The translations under genes and the position numbers were made by a program. A stretch of 64,000 bases of DNA. Origin: Angiostrongylus vasorum (taxonomy: Eukaryota > Nematoda > Chromadorea > Rhabditida > Metastrongylidae). This document shows, piece by piece, positions 11,201-21,782 of this stretch. The stretch spans positions 310,001 through 374,000 of the forward strand of contig JADANN010000309.1 in the NCBI GenBank assembly GCA_018806985.1. The letters run 5' to 3'. The notes under the pieces were generated by a model. It was not told the DNA's origin. It made no database searches and was given only the letters and a program-made list of their open reading frames with translations. The first letter of the stretch is position 1, and the number at the start of each line of letters is the position of its first letter.

Positions 11201-13216
11201 CCGCTATAATCAGAAGCACCGTGTAGATAGGGTGGATGAAGAATAGATACTTGTTCTATAGTAGAATATTCGGTTTCCGTACTGACGTTATCCTCAGCAG
11301 ATGAAAAATCTCCGGAATGCGGCTGTAAAAGAAATGTTACTATATTAATTCGACACCGAAACGTAGTTGTTGCGAATTTCCTTAATATCCTTAATGTCAA
11401 AATAAACAAAAAATGGAGTTATACCTGAGCCCGAAACCAGCCGAAAGCACTTTCCTGATTTGGTGGCTTCGAAGACGAAGTGCATTCGGTTCCCGTATTG
11501 ACGTCGTTCTCATCAGATGAGAAATCACCGGAATTCGGCTGTAAAAGAAATGTTACTACCATTAATTTGACACCGAAACGTAGTTGGTGCGAATTTCCTT
11601 AATATCCTTAATGTCAAAATGAACAAAAAATGGAGTTATACCTGAGCCCGAAACCAGCCGAAAGCACTTTCCTGATTTGGTGGCTTTGAAGACGAAGTGC
11701 ATTCGGTTCCCGTATTGACGTCGTTCTCATCAGATGAAAAAATCTCCGGAATTCGGCTGTAAAAGAAATGTTACTACCATTAATTTGACACCTTGCGAAT
11801 TTCCTCAATATCCTTAATGACGTCAAAATAAACAAAAATGGAGTTATACCTGAGCCCGAAACCAGCCGAAAGCACTTTCCTGATTTGGTGGCTTTGAAGA
11901 CGAAGTGCATTCGGTTCCCGTATTGACGTCGTTCTCATCAGATGAAAAAATCTCCGGAATTCGGCTGTAAAAGAAATGTTACTACCATTAATTTGACACC
12001 GAAACGTAGTTGGTGCGAATTTCCTCAATATCCTTAATGTCAAAATAAACAAAAATGGAGTTATACCTGAGCCCGAAACCAGCCGAAAGCACTTTCCTGA
12101 TTTGGTGGCTTCGAAGACGAAGTGCATTCGGTTCCCGTATTGACGTCGTTCTCATCAGATGAGAAATCACCGGAATTCGGCTGTAAAAGAAATGTTACTA
12201 CCATTAATTTGACACCGAAACGTAGTTGGTGCGAATTTCCTTAATATCCTTAATGTCAAAATAAACAAAAATGGAGTTATACCTGAGCCCGAAACCAGCC
12301 GAAAGCACTTTCCTGATTTGGTGGCTTTGAAGACGAAGTGCATTCGGTTCCCGTATTGACGTCGTTCTCATCAGATGAAAAATCTCCGGAATTCGGCTGT
12401 AAAAAGAAATGTTACTACCATTAATTTGACACCTTGCGAATTTCCTCAATATCCTTAATGACGTCAAAATAAACAAAAAATGGAGTTATACCTGAGCCCG
12501 AAACCAGCCGAAAGCACTTTCCTGATTTGGTGGCTTTGAAGACGAAGTGCATTCGGTTCCCGTATTGACGTCGTTCTCATCAGATGAAAAAATCTCCGGA
12601 ATTCGGCTGTAAAAGAAATGTTACTACCATTAATTTGACACCTTGCGAATTTCCTCAATATCCTTAATGACGTCAAAATAAACAAAAATGGAGTTATACC
12701 TGAGCCCGAAACCAGCCGAAAGTACTTTTCTGACTTGGTGGCTGCGAAGACGAAGTGTATTCGGTTCCCGTACTGACGTCGTTCTCATCAGATGAGAAAT
12801 CACCGCAATTCGGCTGTAAAAGAAATGTTACTACCATTAATTTGACACCGAAACGTAGTTGGTGCGAATTTCCTTAAGATCCTTACTGTCGTCAAAATAA
12901 ACAAAAAATGGAGTTATACCTGAGCCCGAAACCAGCCGAAAGTATTTTTCTGACTTGGTGGCTGCGAAGACGAAAAGTGCGAATTGAAGAGCCGATTCAC
13001 CTCTATATTTCTGGCTATTTGTGCTGATTCGTTGTCGTCGTAGCTTAAGAAACACCCTAGTGCTCTTTTGAGAGACGACATCAATTCAGTGGTATTGTTC
13101 ACACCAGCCAGCTGGAAGCAGAGTTGGAGATGTCGTGGAGAAGCGACGGCTAGGATATCGGTGATCGCACGAGCGACCACGCCGGCCGACGTCTGCTCTT
13201 CGGTGGGGAACGACAT
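8208..13216 (-). CDS. Unrecognised acidic Ser-rich protein with tandem duplicated exons
   Basis: I do not recognise this protein. Exons on the minus strand are 12920-13216, seven array exons (12700-12813, 12492-12606, 12283-12396, 12067-12180, 11850-11964, 11642-11756, 11425-11538), then 11251-11322, 10945-11055, 10701-10871 and 8208-8273. All normal exons are phase 0 at both ends. The 99-residue first exon starts MSFPTEEQ, has a helical stretch (ITDILAVASPRHLQLCFQL) and already ends in the array motif FGWFRAQ. Each 114-bp array exon encodes 38 residues of the form PNSGDFSSDEND...FGWFRAQ. Three copies are 115 bp and out of frame. Later exons are acidic and Ser-rich (SSNSDDFSNDEFEDDY). The last exon ends LVSLKTGACTG and a TGA that overlaps the kinase start. 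The assignment of that last exon is less certain. There is no signal peptide or membrane segment. Confidence 0.65.
9560..9780 (-). mobile_element. tRNA-headed SINE-like repeat
   Basis: The minus strand has TGTGTAGCGCAGTGGTTAGTG at 9,737-9,757, a near-perfect tRNA A-box context. The B box is degenerate (CAGGATCATTGG). This suggests a decayed SINE head rather than a tRNA gene. Confidence 0.4.
10175..10556 (-). mobile_element. tRNA-derived SINE, family A
   Basis: On the minus strand the head reads GTGGCTAGCTCAATGGTAGTG (A box) and CTGGTTCGACCCCG (B box). The body follows: CTCCAGGGAGAATC-like, CGAAGACCTTCG, GAGGAAACGAACTGAATG and GGGATCCGCACAGT. This body is shared with the copies at 14,080, 20,851, 49,800, 51,640, 57,761, 59,385 and 63,817. 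It lies in an intron of the tandem-exon gene. Confidence 0.75.
10557..10640. repeat. AT microsatellite
   Basis: A run of TATATA, CATATA and TGTATA units directly follows the 5' head of the family A SINE copy. Confidence 0.85.
11251..12813 (-). repeat. Tandem exon-intron array, about 205-218 bp per unit
   Basis: Eight acceptor sites (TTTTACAG followed by CCGAATTCCGG-like sequence) occur at regular spacings of about 205-218 bp: exon starts 12813, 12606, 12396, 12180, 11964, 11756, 11538 and 11322. Seven units end in the same donor (GGGCTCAG then GTATAACTCC). The last unit diverges and uses a different donor at 11251. Introns of about 86-103 bp are duplicated with the exons, and they contain AATTTGACACCGAAACGTAG or a deleted form of it. 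This looks like unequal crossing-over of an exon plus its flanking intron. Confidence 0.9.
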
Positions 13217-14079
13217 CGCGACGTCGTCAGAACACCACTACATGGAGACATTAAGAACATTTTAAGAACATTGAAACTTCCAGAAAACATGAATCAATGT
13301 GTCCGTGAGATCAACGCAAACATCCCGAGGAACATTTTGTACCAATGTTTTTCATCTTCATTTGAAAAAACAGCATTATGAAATCTCCAGAAGGTAAAAC
13401 AAACAAACTCAGATCTTCCAAGTAAAAGTTAACAAACCGCTCAACAACTTCAATCGTTAGAACTGGACTTACGGTCCGGTTGAACAGTGGTTTTCAGGAA
13501 AATCCAGAAGGCGATCTATACAAGAGCATACATATTTTAATACAGAATGGTAGAAACACTCGCCAAGCACACACGTGAAACTCCCTTTGTATTTCAATCA
13601 ATAATTTATTTCGCAGCTTCGGGCTGAATAAGCAACCAGCATCTACCAGACACGCATTCCCTTCGTGATTACGACGGAAAATGGGATAAGCCTACTGATT
13701 ACTCAACTAAGGGCTCTGTTTAAAAAAGAATGAAAACAAAAAAGCACGTACACTACAAGGACGCTCTGTACGAGTATGATGAAGACTTCTGTCCACACAG
13801 ATTAGCCGATTGCTCATTATAACACGTTAAACCCGACAACACGCATGTGGAACGGAAGGCGGAGCGGAACGCAATGAGGAATGCACATTGATTTCAATGC
13901 AATATCCAGCTAAAAAAATTTATGTTTCATTTCCTTGGACACAGACCGAAAATCAAGCACTATCGCGAATTTGAATTGTTTTCTTCTTACAAATGAGTTG
14001 CAGTTTACAGCACCAGACTCATGCGCAGCCATCGAAATGGAATAGTTCAAAATCCCCATCTGTAATATCAGACAGAAGG
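13217..14079. other. Intergenic, upstream of tandem-exon gene
   Basis: No exon with acceptable splice sites or a recognisable protein is visible. The region just upstream of 13,216 is GC-richer and may include promoter sequence for the minus-strand gene, but I see no defined motif. Confidence 0.35.
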
Positions 14080-14452
14080 CGGCGGATAGCACAGTGGTAG
14101 TGAGGTCCGTGTTCACAAGCATGGCACCAGTTCGATTCCGCTCGGGGCCAACCAAGCCTCTCATCGCTCCGGAGTCGTGAAATTAGAACCGAACTTGTCT
14201 GGGAAAAAAATCACTCTCTGCAATCGAAATAGGGAAGGCTCTAGCCCGGCTATCTCAGGACTCCAGGGAGAATTGTTCGACCAGCATTCTACGACATCCA
14301 AGGTGAAATGGAAATTCTCAAGCAGCAACGGAACCCACACTTAAAAAACTTGGAAGACCTTCGTGGATGATGCATGCGAGGAAACGAAATGGATGTGAGA
14401 AGTACTGGGATCAGCACAGTAGACGTGAAGACGGATCATATAAAATAAAAAG
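14080..14452 (+). mobile_element. tRNA-derived SINE, family A
   Basis: The head GGATAGCACAGTGGTAGTG (A box) is followed by CCAGTTCGATTCCGC (B box). The body contains GCCAACCAAGCCTCTCATCG, ACTTGTCTGGG, CTCCAGGGAGAATTG and GGAAGACCTTCGTGGATGA, then an A-rich tail. A near-full-length copy. Confidence 0.8.
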
Positions 14453-14467
14453 AATATCAGACAGATA

Positions 14468-14870
14468 AGCCTCCCAATAGTTTTCCGCCTCATCGTGGCT
14501 GGGAAGTGTTCCTTCCGACTGTGATGTACAGCAGGGGTTCTTCCTCCAAGCGGGGTCTCCCAGGCTGAGAAGGAGCCCGGCGTTTCTATCAGCAAGCTCA
14601 GCTAAGGGTGAGCCAATGCCAGGATCCACCACCGTCCTGGTATCAAACTAGTCCCATGGTCCCACAAATCTCCCTCTGGTCTACAAAGGCGACAATTGAT
14701 GGGGTGGTGACCACCTGGGGCAGATTTTGGCTAGACTGATCTCGAAACTGCAGGAAACCACAAAGGCTAAACCAGCAAAACTCCGAAACAACGAAAATTA
14801 TGTTGAGGCCCGCATAACTAGTAAGGAAGGGCCAACCAAGTATCCAAGTAATATCAGGCAAGAGCGAATC
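14468..14870 (+). repeat. Dispersed repeat family C copy
   Basis: Same block order as 7,638-7,985 (GTGTTCCTTCCGAC, CCCAGGCTGAGA, TGCCAGGATCC, CTGGTCTACAAAGGCGAC). It abuts the family A SINE. The 124-codon frame across 14,727-15,101 arises from this repeat and is not a gene. Confidence 0.75.
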
Positions 14871-16234
14871 TCGCAACTCACCGTTACCCTAGGAGAAACA
14901 TGCCCACAAAGTGTACAACCTTCCGATCCTCAACGACCGGCTACTGCATACGGTGACGGCCCAAGAATGTTTTGGCTCGGGTTTCCCAGGTCTCCAAGCA
15001 AAAAGCCTGTGTCAGCGCTGCTCCTCATCATGATGATGGAGCATTCATGGATCAAATACCAAGCATTTAACATATTTACGACCGTCCTGGTTTGTCGATA
15101 ATTGGTAATTTTCCTGATAACCAGAGTGCTTGGCAACCTTGTTGAAACAGAACTTTAAACTAACACAACCCAGCTCACACTAAACCTTATTATATGAAAC
15201 ATATATCATTGGGGTCCGGCAGTTTTTCGCTAACTGGACATTTACTCGTCCTATGAAGACGAAAAATCCGATGCTTTATGGCCCAAAAAGACATATTTTC
15301 TTCGTCTCTTTTTTCCCAATGGGGTTCGTATTTCGAACATCCTAGCAGTCAAAAGAAGCAAAATTTCATCCAGCAGAGTCCTTCTGCTTTTGTTTTGGAA
15401 ACTTTAACCGTTCAAATTTTGTTTTCGATGTTTCGAAAGATTCTTCTTGAATGTAGAATTGAAGGAATACTTCATAACAACTTTGTACGCCCTAAAGGCG
15501 AGTTCTATAGGTCTCGTTCCCTTCAGAATCGTTCGCCTTCTCTCCGCCTAACGTACAATGAATCATCAGAGCGAATTTATGCTACCTTTATAATTATTAC
15601 TGACGGATGATTCCTGATAGCAGTGTTAGGAGAAAACTAGCTGAGGGAAACGCAAATCAAGGGCCTCCGTGGTGCAGTGTGCAGTAGGCCAACCCTCAGA
15701 AAGGGTAATCGCAGTTCGATCTGCCCCCGGAGTCCAAGTTTTGGGAACACCTCAACATCATTATGGTTGCACATCACATCATACCCTGCCGTAAAAATTA
15801 TAGCAGGCAGCAAATAAAGGTTACCATTATGCTTTCTTTGTGTATTTATTGCTATTACGACCAGGCCTTGGATCAAAATCATACTCATTTTATGTGGTAC
15901 TCAACAGACATAGATCTGAAACACAATATGGACGAATATGCGCCAACCACTGAATAAAGACAAATAATGTGATATGGAAAATTCGAAGCACATTTGGTAG
16001 CAGATCATGAAATCGATTTCATTTTGGAGCAGAAAAAACGGAAAAGAAACCTAAAACAATTTTAAGACAAAGTAAGACATAGGCTAGAATGAACATATAA
16101 CCTATTAGTGCAAAGGCAAGAAGAGAAGGACATTCCACGTAAGTCTCTGAAGATTAAGAAGAGATCAGGATCAACCTTTGTTCCTGAGATGTAATGAATA
16201 TCTGCTATCGCATTAAGAAGGAAATAAAGCAGCT
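14871..16234. other. Intergenic between nse-1 and the tandem-exon gene
   Basis: This holds the tail of a family C repeat and, at about 15,655-15,825, a plus-strand tRNA-headed repeat (GGTGCAGTGTGCAGTAGGCC, GCAGTTCGATCTGC, ending CCTGCCGTAAAAATTATAGC). Nothing else identifiable is visible. Its frames lack homology that I recognise. Confidence 0.45.
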
Positions 16235-19200
16235 CTACGGCGACTGATCACTTAAAAGTTTTGCTACTTTCGACTTTGAAAACATGCTTCCACATTCTCG
16301 CCATGTTTTTGCAGGGCACGAAATTTCGTCAGCTTCAGACCTTGCAGCAAACCTACGAAAAACGTTTGATGACTTTGTGAAATCCTCGTGAATAAATTGC
16401 TCATTGGCGATTATTTTACTTTATTTTAAAACAAACACTATATCTTACAGAAAAACTGGGTGATAAAACCATTAAGATTGGGTCTAACTCACTTTAGCCA
16501 ACAATTACGATGAATATAAACACCACACGAATCGCAAAGCACCGCTAAGTTTTTTCCTGAAAGGGATACCCACTGTAGAAAAAAGTAGGCTTTGCTTAGG
16601 ATATATGCAACGACTAAAACGAAAGCAATGACAGACTTTTATGTAACAAAAACAATGAAAAATGACGGACAACAACCAACCAAATAACTACTTTTTGGCA
16701 CAAGACGCATCTCGGGCATCCGTACTCTTTCACCAACATAGGCTCCAGTTCTGCTATTGCACGAGGCTCCAACGTCACATCTTCACCTTTCTGAAATTTT
16801 TAAAAAAAGTCAAATTTTAAGCCTTGCAAATTCCACAACAGGAAAAAATTGAGATTTGTAATCCCGTGGATAAAATCTAAAGCCTCAATTTCAGCGAAAT
16901 TTGCACCAAATATCTATAATGCTAAACATTCACAGCAGTAAATATAAGACTTTGGTAAGACAAGTCCTTGAGATAAAAGAAGAAAACAGCCTGGTTATAT
17001 CACTCATAGTCCCGCTTAATTACACAAACAATTACCAATCACTGCAGCCTTAGCCCTATTCGCGTGTATCGCAGTGGTCGGAGGCGCCTTGCAATGCACA
17101 TGGGATCCATCCCCCCGCCCTCCGGGGTCGGCAAACTGGTACCAGACTTGGCTGGGAAGATAGCAGCACTGGCTCGATACAGGTAGGCCTCCGCGAGTCA
17201 TTATAAAGGCCAGTTATGCATTCAATCACCTCCCCAAACGATGCTTATTGAAGTCGAATGCATGGCGCACCCTCAGTGATTGAACAACGCCGAGAGGTGT
17301 ATCCTTTTATCCTTTATCCGCCTACCTTCGCGCCCGCCTGCCCCATGAAACCTTGTCTTCTTGCGCTATGAATTGGACACAACTCATGTAAGTCACCTTG
17401 TCTCTTTACAACAAATAATACCCCTGTTTTTACTCCATGTTCCGCTCTATTACTCGGTTTCCCTCGACGGGCTCAAGCAACCATTGCGCTTTCCAGATTC
17501 CACGTATTCTCTAAAGTAAACAACTTCCGTGGACGCCATTTTCACCAGCGGCGGCAAAGCTAGCACCTTCGCGTTTCGACATGCCAGTAGACTGAAAGCG
17601 GTGGTATGGGTGTGCCACAACGATTGGGACACATTTTGTACGATTAAGTCATCGTTTATTGAATTGTCATGATTGGGTCAGATTTGTCCAGAGAGGTCAA
17701 ATTTGTTCATTATAATAAAATTTCGATTAAAAATGAATCCCGTATTCATTTGCCTCCAGCATTTAGTTTGAACCTTTCGAAATGCCGCATACACTTCGAT
17801 GTGCTTCATTTAATGTTGTGAGAAAACAACAAATACACCCATGCGGCAAAATACACAGTCGGAATGAATATAATTGGGAAGCGACTCACGTCGGCTGTAA
17901 ATGGTAGCATTTAAAGCCTAACATAAATTGATCTCCACTCCCACGTGCGAATGGATTTTTCCACATAGAGGTTTTCTAACTATAGGTATCGTACTAAAAA
18001 GAACCATTTTCTACATCTAACAGTAAGCACTTTTTGAACGAGTTGGTTCACTAAGCCACAGAGACTCTTGTTATTAACGGAAGATATGGAGATGTTGAGA
18101 ATATCATAGATGGGGAAAGTGCTAAGATCACTCTGCGTTCCGCACGAGTCCCGCGATGATCAAATGTCTTTCGTTCCAACAGAGTGGGACAAAGAGTTAA
18201 TGAGAACATCGGTTGTGGTCGCAGGTCGGCCGGTGTGAATTGGTTTCAAATCACGGCGCATGCTAAAGAAAATTGGGCGTTATTTTTATCTAATATGTTC
18301 CCATCACAAAAAAATTAGGGACTTGGTGGTCCAGATGCTAATTATGCCATAACTAACCTTCGATATCCAGCCGTTACGCACCAGTTTGTCAATGAAATGT
18401 TGGGCTTTCATAAGTGTCATGTGGTTTGAAAGCTTAGAAGCTTCATTAATCGCCCACAAATTATCGCATATTCCATTTCGCTCGATAAATTCTCGAAGAT
18501 AAAGTGAAAATAATGTCATCTCATCCACCCTAAAAAAACGAGGATAATAGAAATACCAAAAAATGGGGCAAAAAATATAAAACAGATATGAATTAGTTTT
18601 CGAAACCAAAAAATATTAAGAAATTATTCACTTAAATTCAGTGTATACTTACGTAAACCCAGTGGCAATACCAGTGTCCTTCCCAAAGACATCGTCGCTT
18701 ACCAACACCACCAATTCATGGCCGAATCGTTCGTCGCTTATGGATGTTAGTCGTAGGCCCAGCTAAAGAAAAACAACGATTCCATTCCTCACAAAAAGAA
18801 GTAGCGATAGGCCCAGCATTATAAAGATAAATAAAAGGATAAAGCTCTCAAGGTTGATCAATCGCTTAGGGATGGGGCGGGGATCGATCCCATGTGTATG
18901 CTGCAGAGCGTCTCCGACCACTGCGCCACACGCCCCCTTAGCATTATATGACAGATCCAAAATTACCGTAGGCAGGTGGTCGTTCAGTTGCTTAGAAACT
19001 AAGGCCACAAGGCCTTCTAAATCTTCCACCGAACAAACTATTCTGGAAACGACATCCTGGTGTCCTAAACTGTAATGAATTAAAATAAAGCTCTTTAATT
19101 AATGCGTGGACTTGGTGAAAACACTAAACACTGCGAATTACACATGTATTCCTCACTTTTCAACTTGAGAGTTACCACGCTACGAAGAAAATTGATGTAG

Positions 19201-19911
19201 AACTGCTTTTTTCTGAAAAGGATTTTGCCTTTAAAAAATCACACAATAGGAACTTTTTAACAATGTAAAACCAATGAAATGATGACTCCACCGTAACAAT
19301 CCCTTTGTTGACCATAAGCGTTGCCAGAAGTTGGTGTGCAATTGAGAATTCCCGAGCAAACTCCATGATCTCGGTGAATAGTGGCACCTAAGTCACCATA
19401 TATTCGGAAAAGTTATCGTCGTACTTATAACCAGGACTAACTGCTAATGGCAAAAGTACTACTCGTATTTGTACTCGGAATATCTGTCCAGTATAGCTCC
19501 TTAACTAACACACGCTAGATGCATGGGTATTATATAGTGGTAGAAATGAATGCAATAATTAGAACCACAACGATGCTGAGATATTCGCAAAATTTCGACG
19601 CCGGGCCAGATCAAACCACGATTACCCTTTCCAGAGGCCCGCATATTACACAAGGCACCACTGAGGCCCTTGCTTTGCGTTTGTCTCTGCTAGTTTTCTA
19701 CCTAATGCTGCTATCAGCAATCATCCATCGGCGGGAGTGATCTGCGGAGCACAAATCGGGATTGAACCCAGTTAAGCTGCGGCTGTAGTCCAAATCACAA
19801 TGTTAATAATTAGAATTTTACCTTGTAATAAGAGTCAGAAGTACCGCCCACTTCGTCGGTCATCTCGTTAACAACTTCCAAATCAAATGCGTTCCGAAAT
19901 GTCGTGGACAT
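16235..19911 (-). CDS. nse-1: NSE1-like SMC5/6 complex subunit with variant RING
   Basis: Eight exons: 19822-19911, 19292-19387, 18967-19056, 18653-18762, 18358-18529, about 16692-16790, 16493-16556 and 16235-16352, giving about 280 residues (human NSMCE1 has 266). Phases agree except at the sixth/seventh junction, where an A6 run at the start of exon 7 is one base long for the frame. The middle (DEMTLFSLYLREFIERNG, then KAQHFIDKLVRNGWI) matches the winged-helix part of NSE1. The next exon has GEDVTLEPRAIAELEPML, then the zinc-binding region CPRCVLC, CDSCGVYIHRNCW and CPAKTWRECG. The last pair departs from the usual CPHC. In the family, NSE1 with NSE3/NSE4 binds DNA and contributes E3 ligase activity to the SMC5/6 genome-stability complex in the nucleus. 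A possible SL acceptor (GTCCTAG) lies just before the ATG. Confidence 0.85.
17061..17320 (+). mobile_element. tRNA-derived SINE, family B
   Basis: The head CGTGTATCGCAGTGGTCGG is followed by GGCGCCTTGCAATGCACATG and GGGATCCATCC, then TCGATACAGGTAGGCC, CAGTTATGCATTCAATCACC and the end AACGCCGAGAG plus CCTTTATCC. Other copies are at 26,085, 26,981, 28,648 and 38,569. It lies in an nse-1 intron. Confidence 0.75.
18868..18948 (-). mobile_element. Family B SINE head fragment
   Basis: The minus strand reads GCGTGTGGCGCAGTGGTCGG, then CATACACATGGGATCGATCC, matching only the tRNA-like head of family B. It lacks the body, and the arms do not form a full tRNA cloverleaf. Located in an nse-1 intron. 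Confidence 0.6.
19515..19800 (-). mobile_element. tRNA-headed repeat, family D (TTTATTTACTGCC-tailed)
   Basis: Reversed, it contains GAGGGCCTCAGTGGTGCCTTG-like head sequence, then AAAGGGTAATCGTGGTTTGATCTGG (degenerate B box) and GCGAATATCTCAGCATCG. Related plus-strand copies lie at 15,655, 33,563, 50,668 and 60,148. Confidence 0.55.
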
Positions 19912-19999
19912 GCTAGGACATGAAAGTTGACAACAATACAGTGAACAAAGAATCTTGCAGAATCACCACTGTATGACCATTGTATGAATCAATCATTAC

Positions 20000-20397
20000 T
20001 CACTTACTTGGACACTTGGATGGCCCATCTTCACTGGTAGTGCAGACCCCAGCACAATTCCCACTTTGCTACAGTTTTGTTGGTTTAGCCATTGTGGTTC
20101 CCTGGAGTCCCATGGTGAGCCTGGCCAAATTCTGCCCGAGATCATCACCACCACAGGTTGAGCCGCCCTTGTGGATAGGGAAGAATATTTGCCACCATGC
20201 GACTAGTTTAATACCAGGACGGTGGTGAATCCTCCTAGCTTTGGTTTACTCTTAGCTGGGCTTCCTGATGGAAAAGTCAGACTCGTTCTCAGATTGGGAG
20301 ACTCTGCCGGGGGAATGAATCTCCCTGCTATACATCGCACCCGACACCCAGGAACACCTCCCAGGCACGATGAGGCGGTAAACCGTTGGGAGGGAAT
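20000..20397 (-). repeat. Dispersed repeat family C copy
   Basis: Reverse-orientation copy with CTTGGATGGCCC, AGCTGGGCTTCCTGATGG, CCCGACACCCAGGAACACC and CGATGAGGCGGTAAACCGTT. A short TA microsatellite follows at about 20,420-20,450. Confidence 0.75.
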
Positions 20398-20850
20398 TAA
20401 TTATTATTTGTATACATATGTATACTATATATATATATATATATATATCGTGTTTAATGCATAGCCAATCCAATAACGACGCTATGGTTTGCGTTCTCAA
20501 CGAAGAGCTCATACAGATCCACACTTTATTCCCAAACGACTGTCTTTAGGAGAAGTCAGTTTGCTCGACTTGATTCCCACTTCAGGCTTCATTAATATAT
20601 TTGCACAATTTCCACATTGAGATTCTCAATATTGGGATATTCTATTTGCACTTGAATTGGTAAATCACAGAAAAAACTTGTGGAACCACGTTTGCATATA
20701 AAGTAAATTCAAAACCTGCACTCGAAAGAAGCGCTCTTCCAGCTATCTGTTTTTTCTTAATGTGCCTTTGCAAACACTACTCATCCTAAATTTACATTCC
20801 CTACACTTCATTGATATTATGAACTTTTTATACATAATTTGAATCCGAAG

Positions 20851-21265
20851 GAAGCGGGTGGTGAAGTGGTAGTGGTGCCACTCATTATGCAGCCCGACCT
20901 TCTTAGGTACCGGCTCAAATCCGCACCTCTGCCACCAAGCCATTCCTACCTTAAGGATCCGTAAATCGGCATCAGACTCGTCTGGGACACGATCACTACC
21001 TCTAATTTAAGCGAAAACGCCCTGGTAGGACCAACTTATGATTCCAGGGAGAATCGACTCGACCAATATTCAAGGGCATTCGTGACGGAGACAAAAATCT
21101 CCAACCAGCAATCGAACGTGCACGCAAAGGAAAATCTTCAACCAGTAGGCGAAGCGACACGTAAAAGTTGGAAGACCTTATTGGACGATGGGTGCGAGGA
21201 AACGAATCGAATATGAGAATTGCTAGGATCCCCACAGTAGACGTGAACATGGGTCGTATAAAAAT
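20851..21265 (+). mobile_element. Family A-related SINE copy (diverged head)
   Basis: The body matches family A (TTCCAGGGAGAATCGACTCG, GTTGGAAGACCTT, GAGGAAACGAATCGAAT, GGATCCCCACAGTAGACGTG). The head GGTGGTGAAGTGGTAGTGG with GGCTCAAATCCGC is more diverged. Confidence 0.65.
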
Positions 21266-21782
21266 AAAAGTAAAGAAAAAAGCATGCATGCTTGTATAAA
21301 ATAATTCCGATTGTAAAAAGAACTTTGAATTCAAATTCATCACACACAGATCTACATTTATTTTCAGTACGAAGCTTACAGCCATACAATGTTACTAATA
21401 TATTATGACAATAAGGCAATAGTTAGCCTAGTAACCTAAAAAAGTAAAATAGTTGTAAGAGTCACTATACAGTACCCTAGGAAACTATAATATGCAATAA
21501 CGTGGCAATTCTATGAATAGGACAATTGCCGTAACTTCTAGGCACCGTTAATATCTACAAAACTATACTTAAGATAACAATGTTGAGCTCTAAAACTATG
21601 TCCATGCATGGATTTTATCTTACAGTTCTAACACAAATATGTCAAATACTACAATAACTGGCAAGAACTGCTAGTTAATGTTAGAGTTAGTTAGTAGGTT
21701 CGTGAGGTTAGAAAGAACAGATATTCAAAGTGAAGCAAATTCGAGCACTTATGGCTATACAGGAGAAAAACACCGTTATCTG

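Noticed and set aside
11251..12990. Regularly spaced repeats resembling a CRISPR-like array
   Set aside because: The units are exons with matched nematode splice sites and an open 38-codon frame in a eukaryotic genome. The spacers are duplicated introns, not unique spacers.
14727..15101. 124-codon plus-strand open frame
   Set aside because: It starts inside a family C repeat and the same sequence is broken in other copies. No family resemblance.
18868..18948. Candidate tRNA gene on the minus strand
   Set aside because: Box A and box B-like sequences are present, but the acceptor and T arms do not pair, and the sequence matches the SINE family B head.
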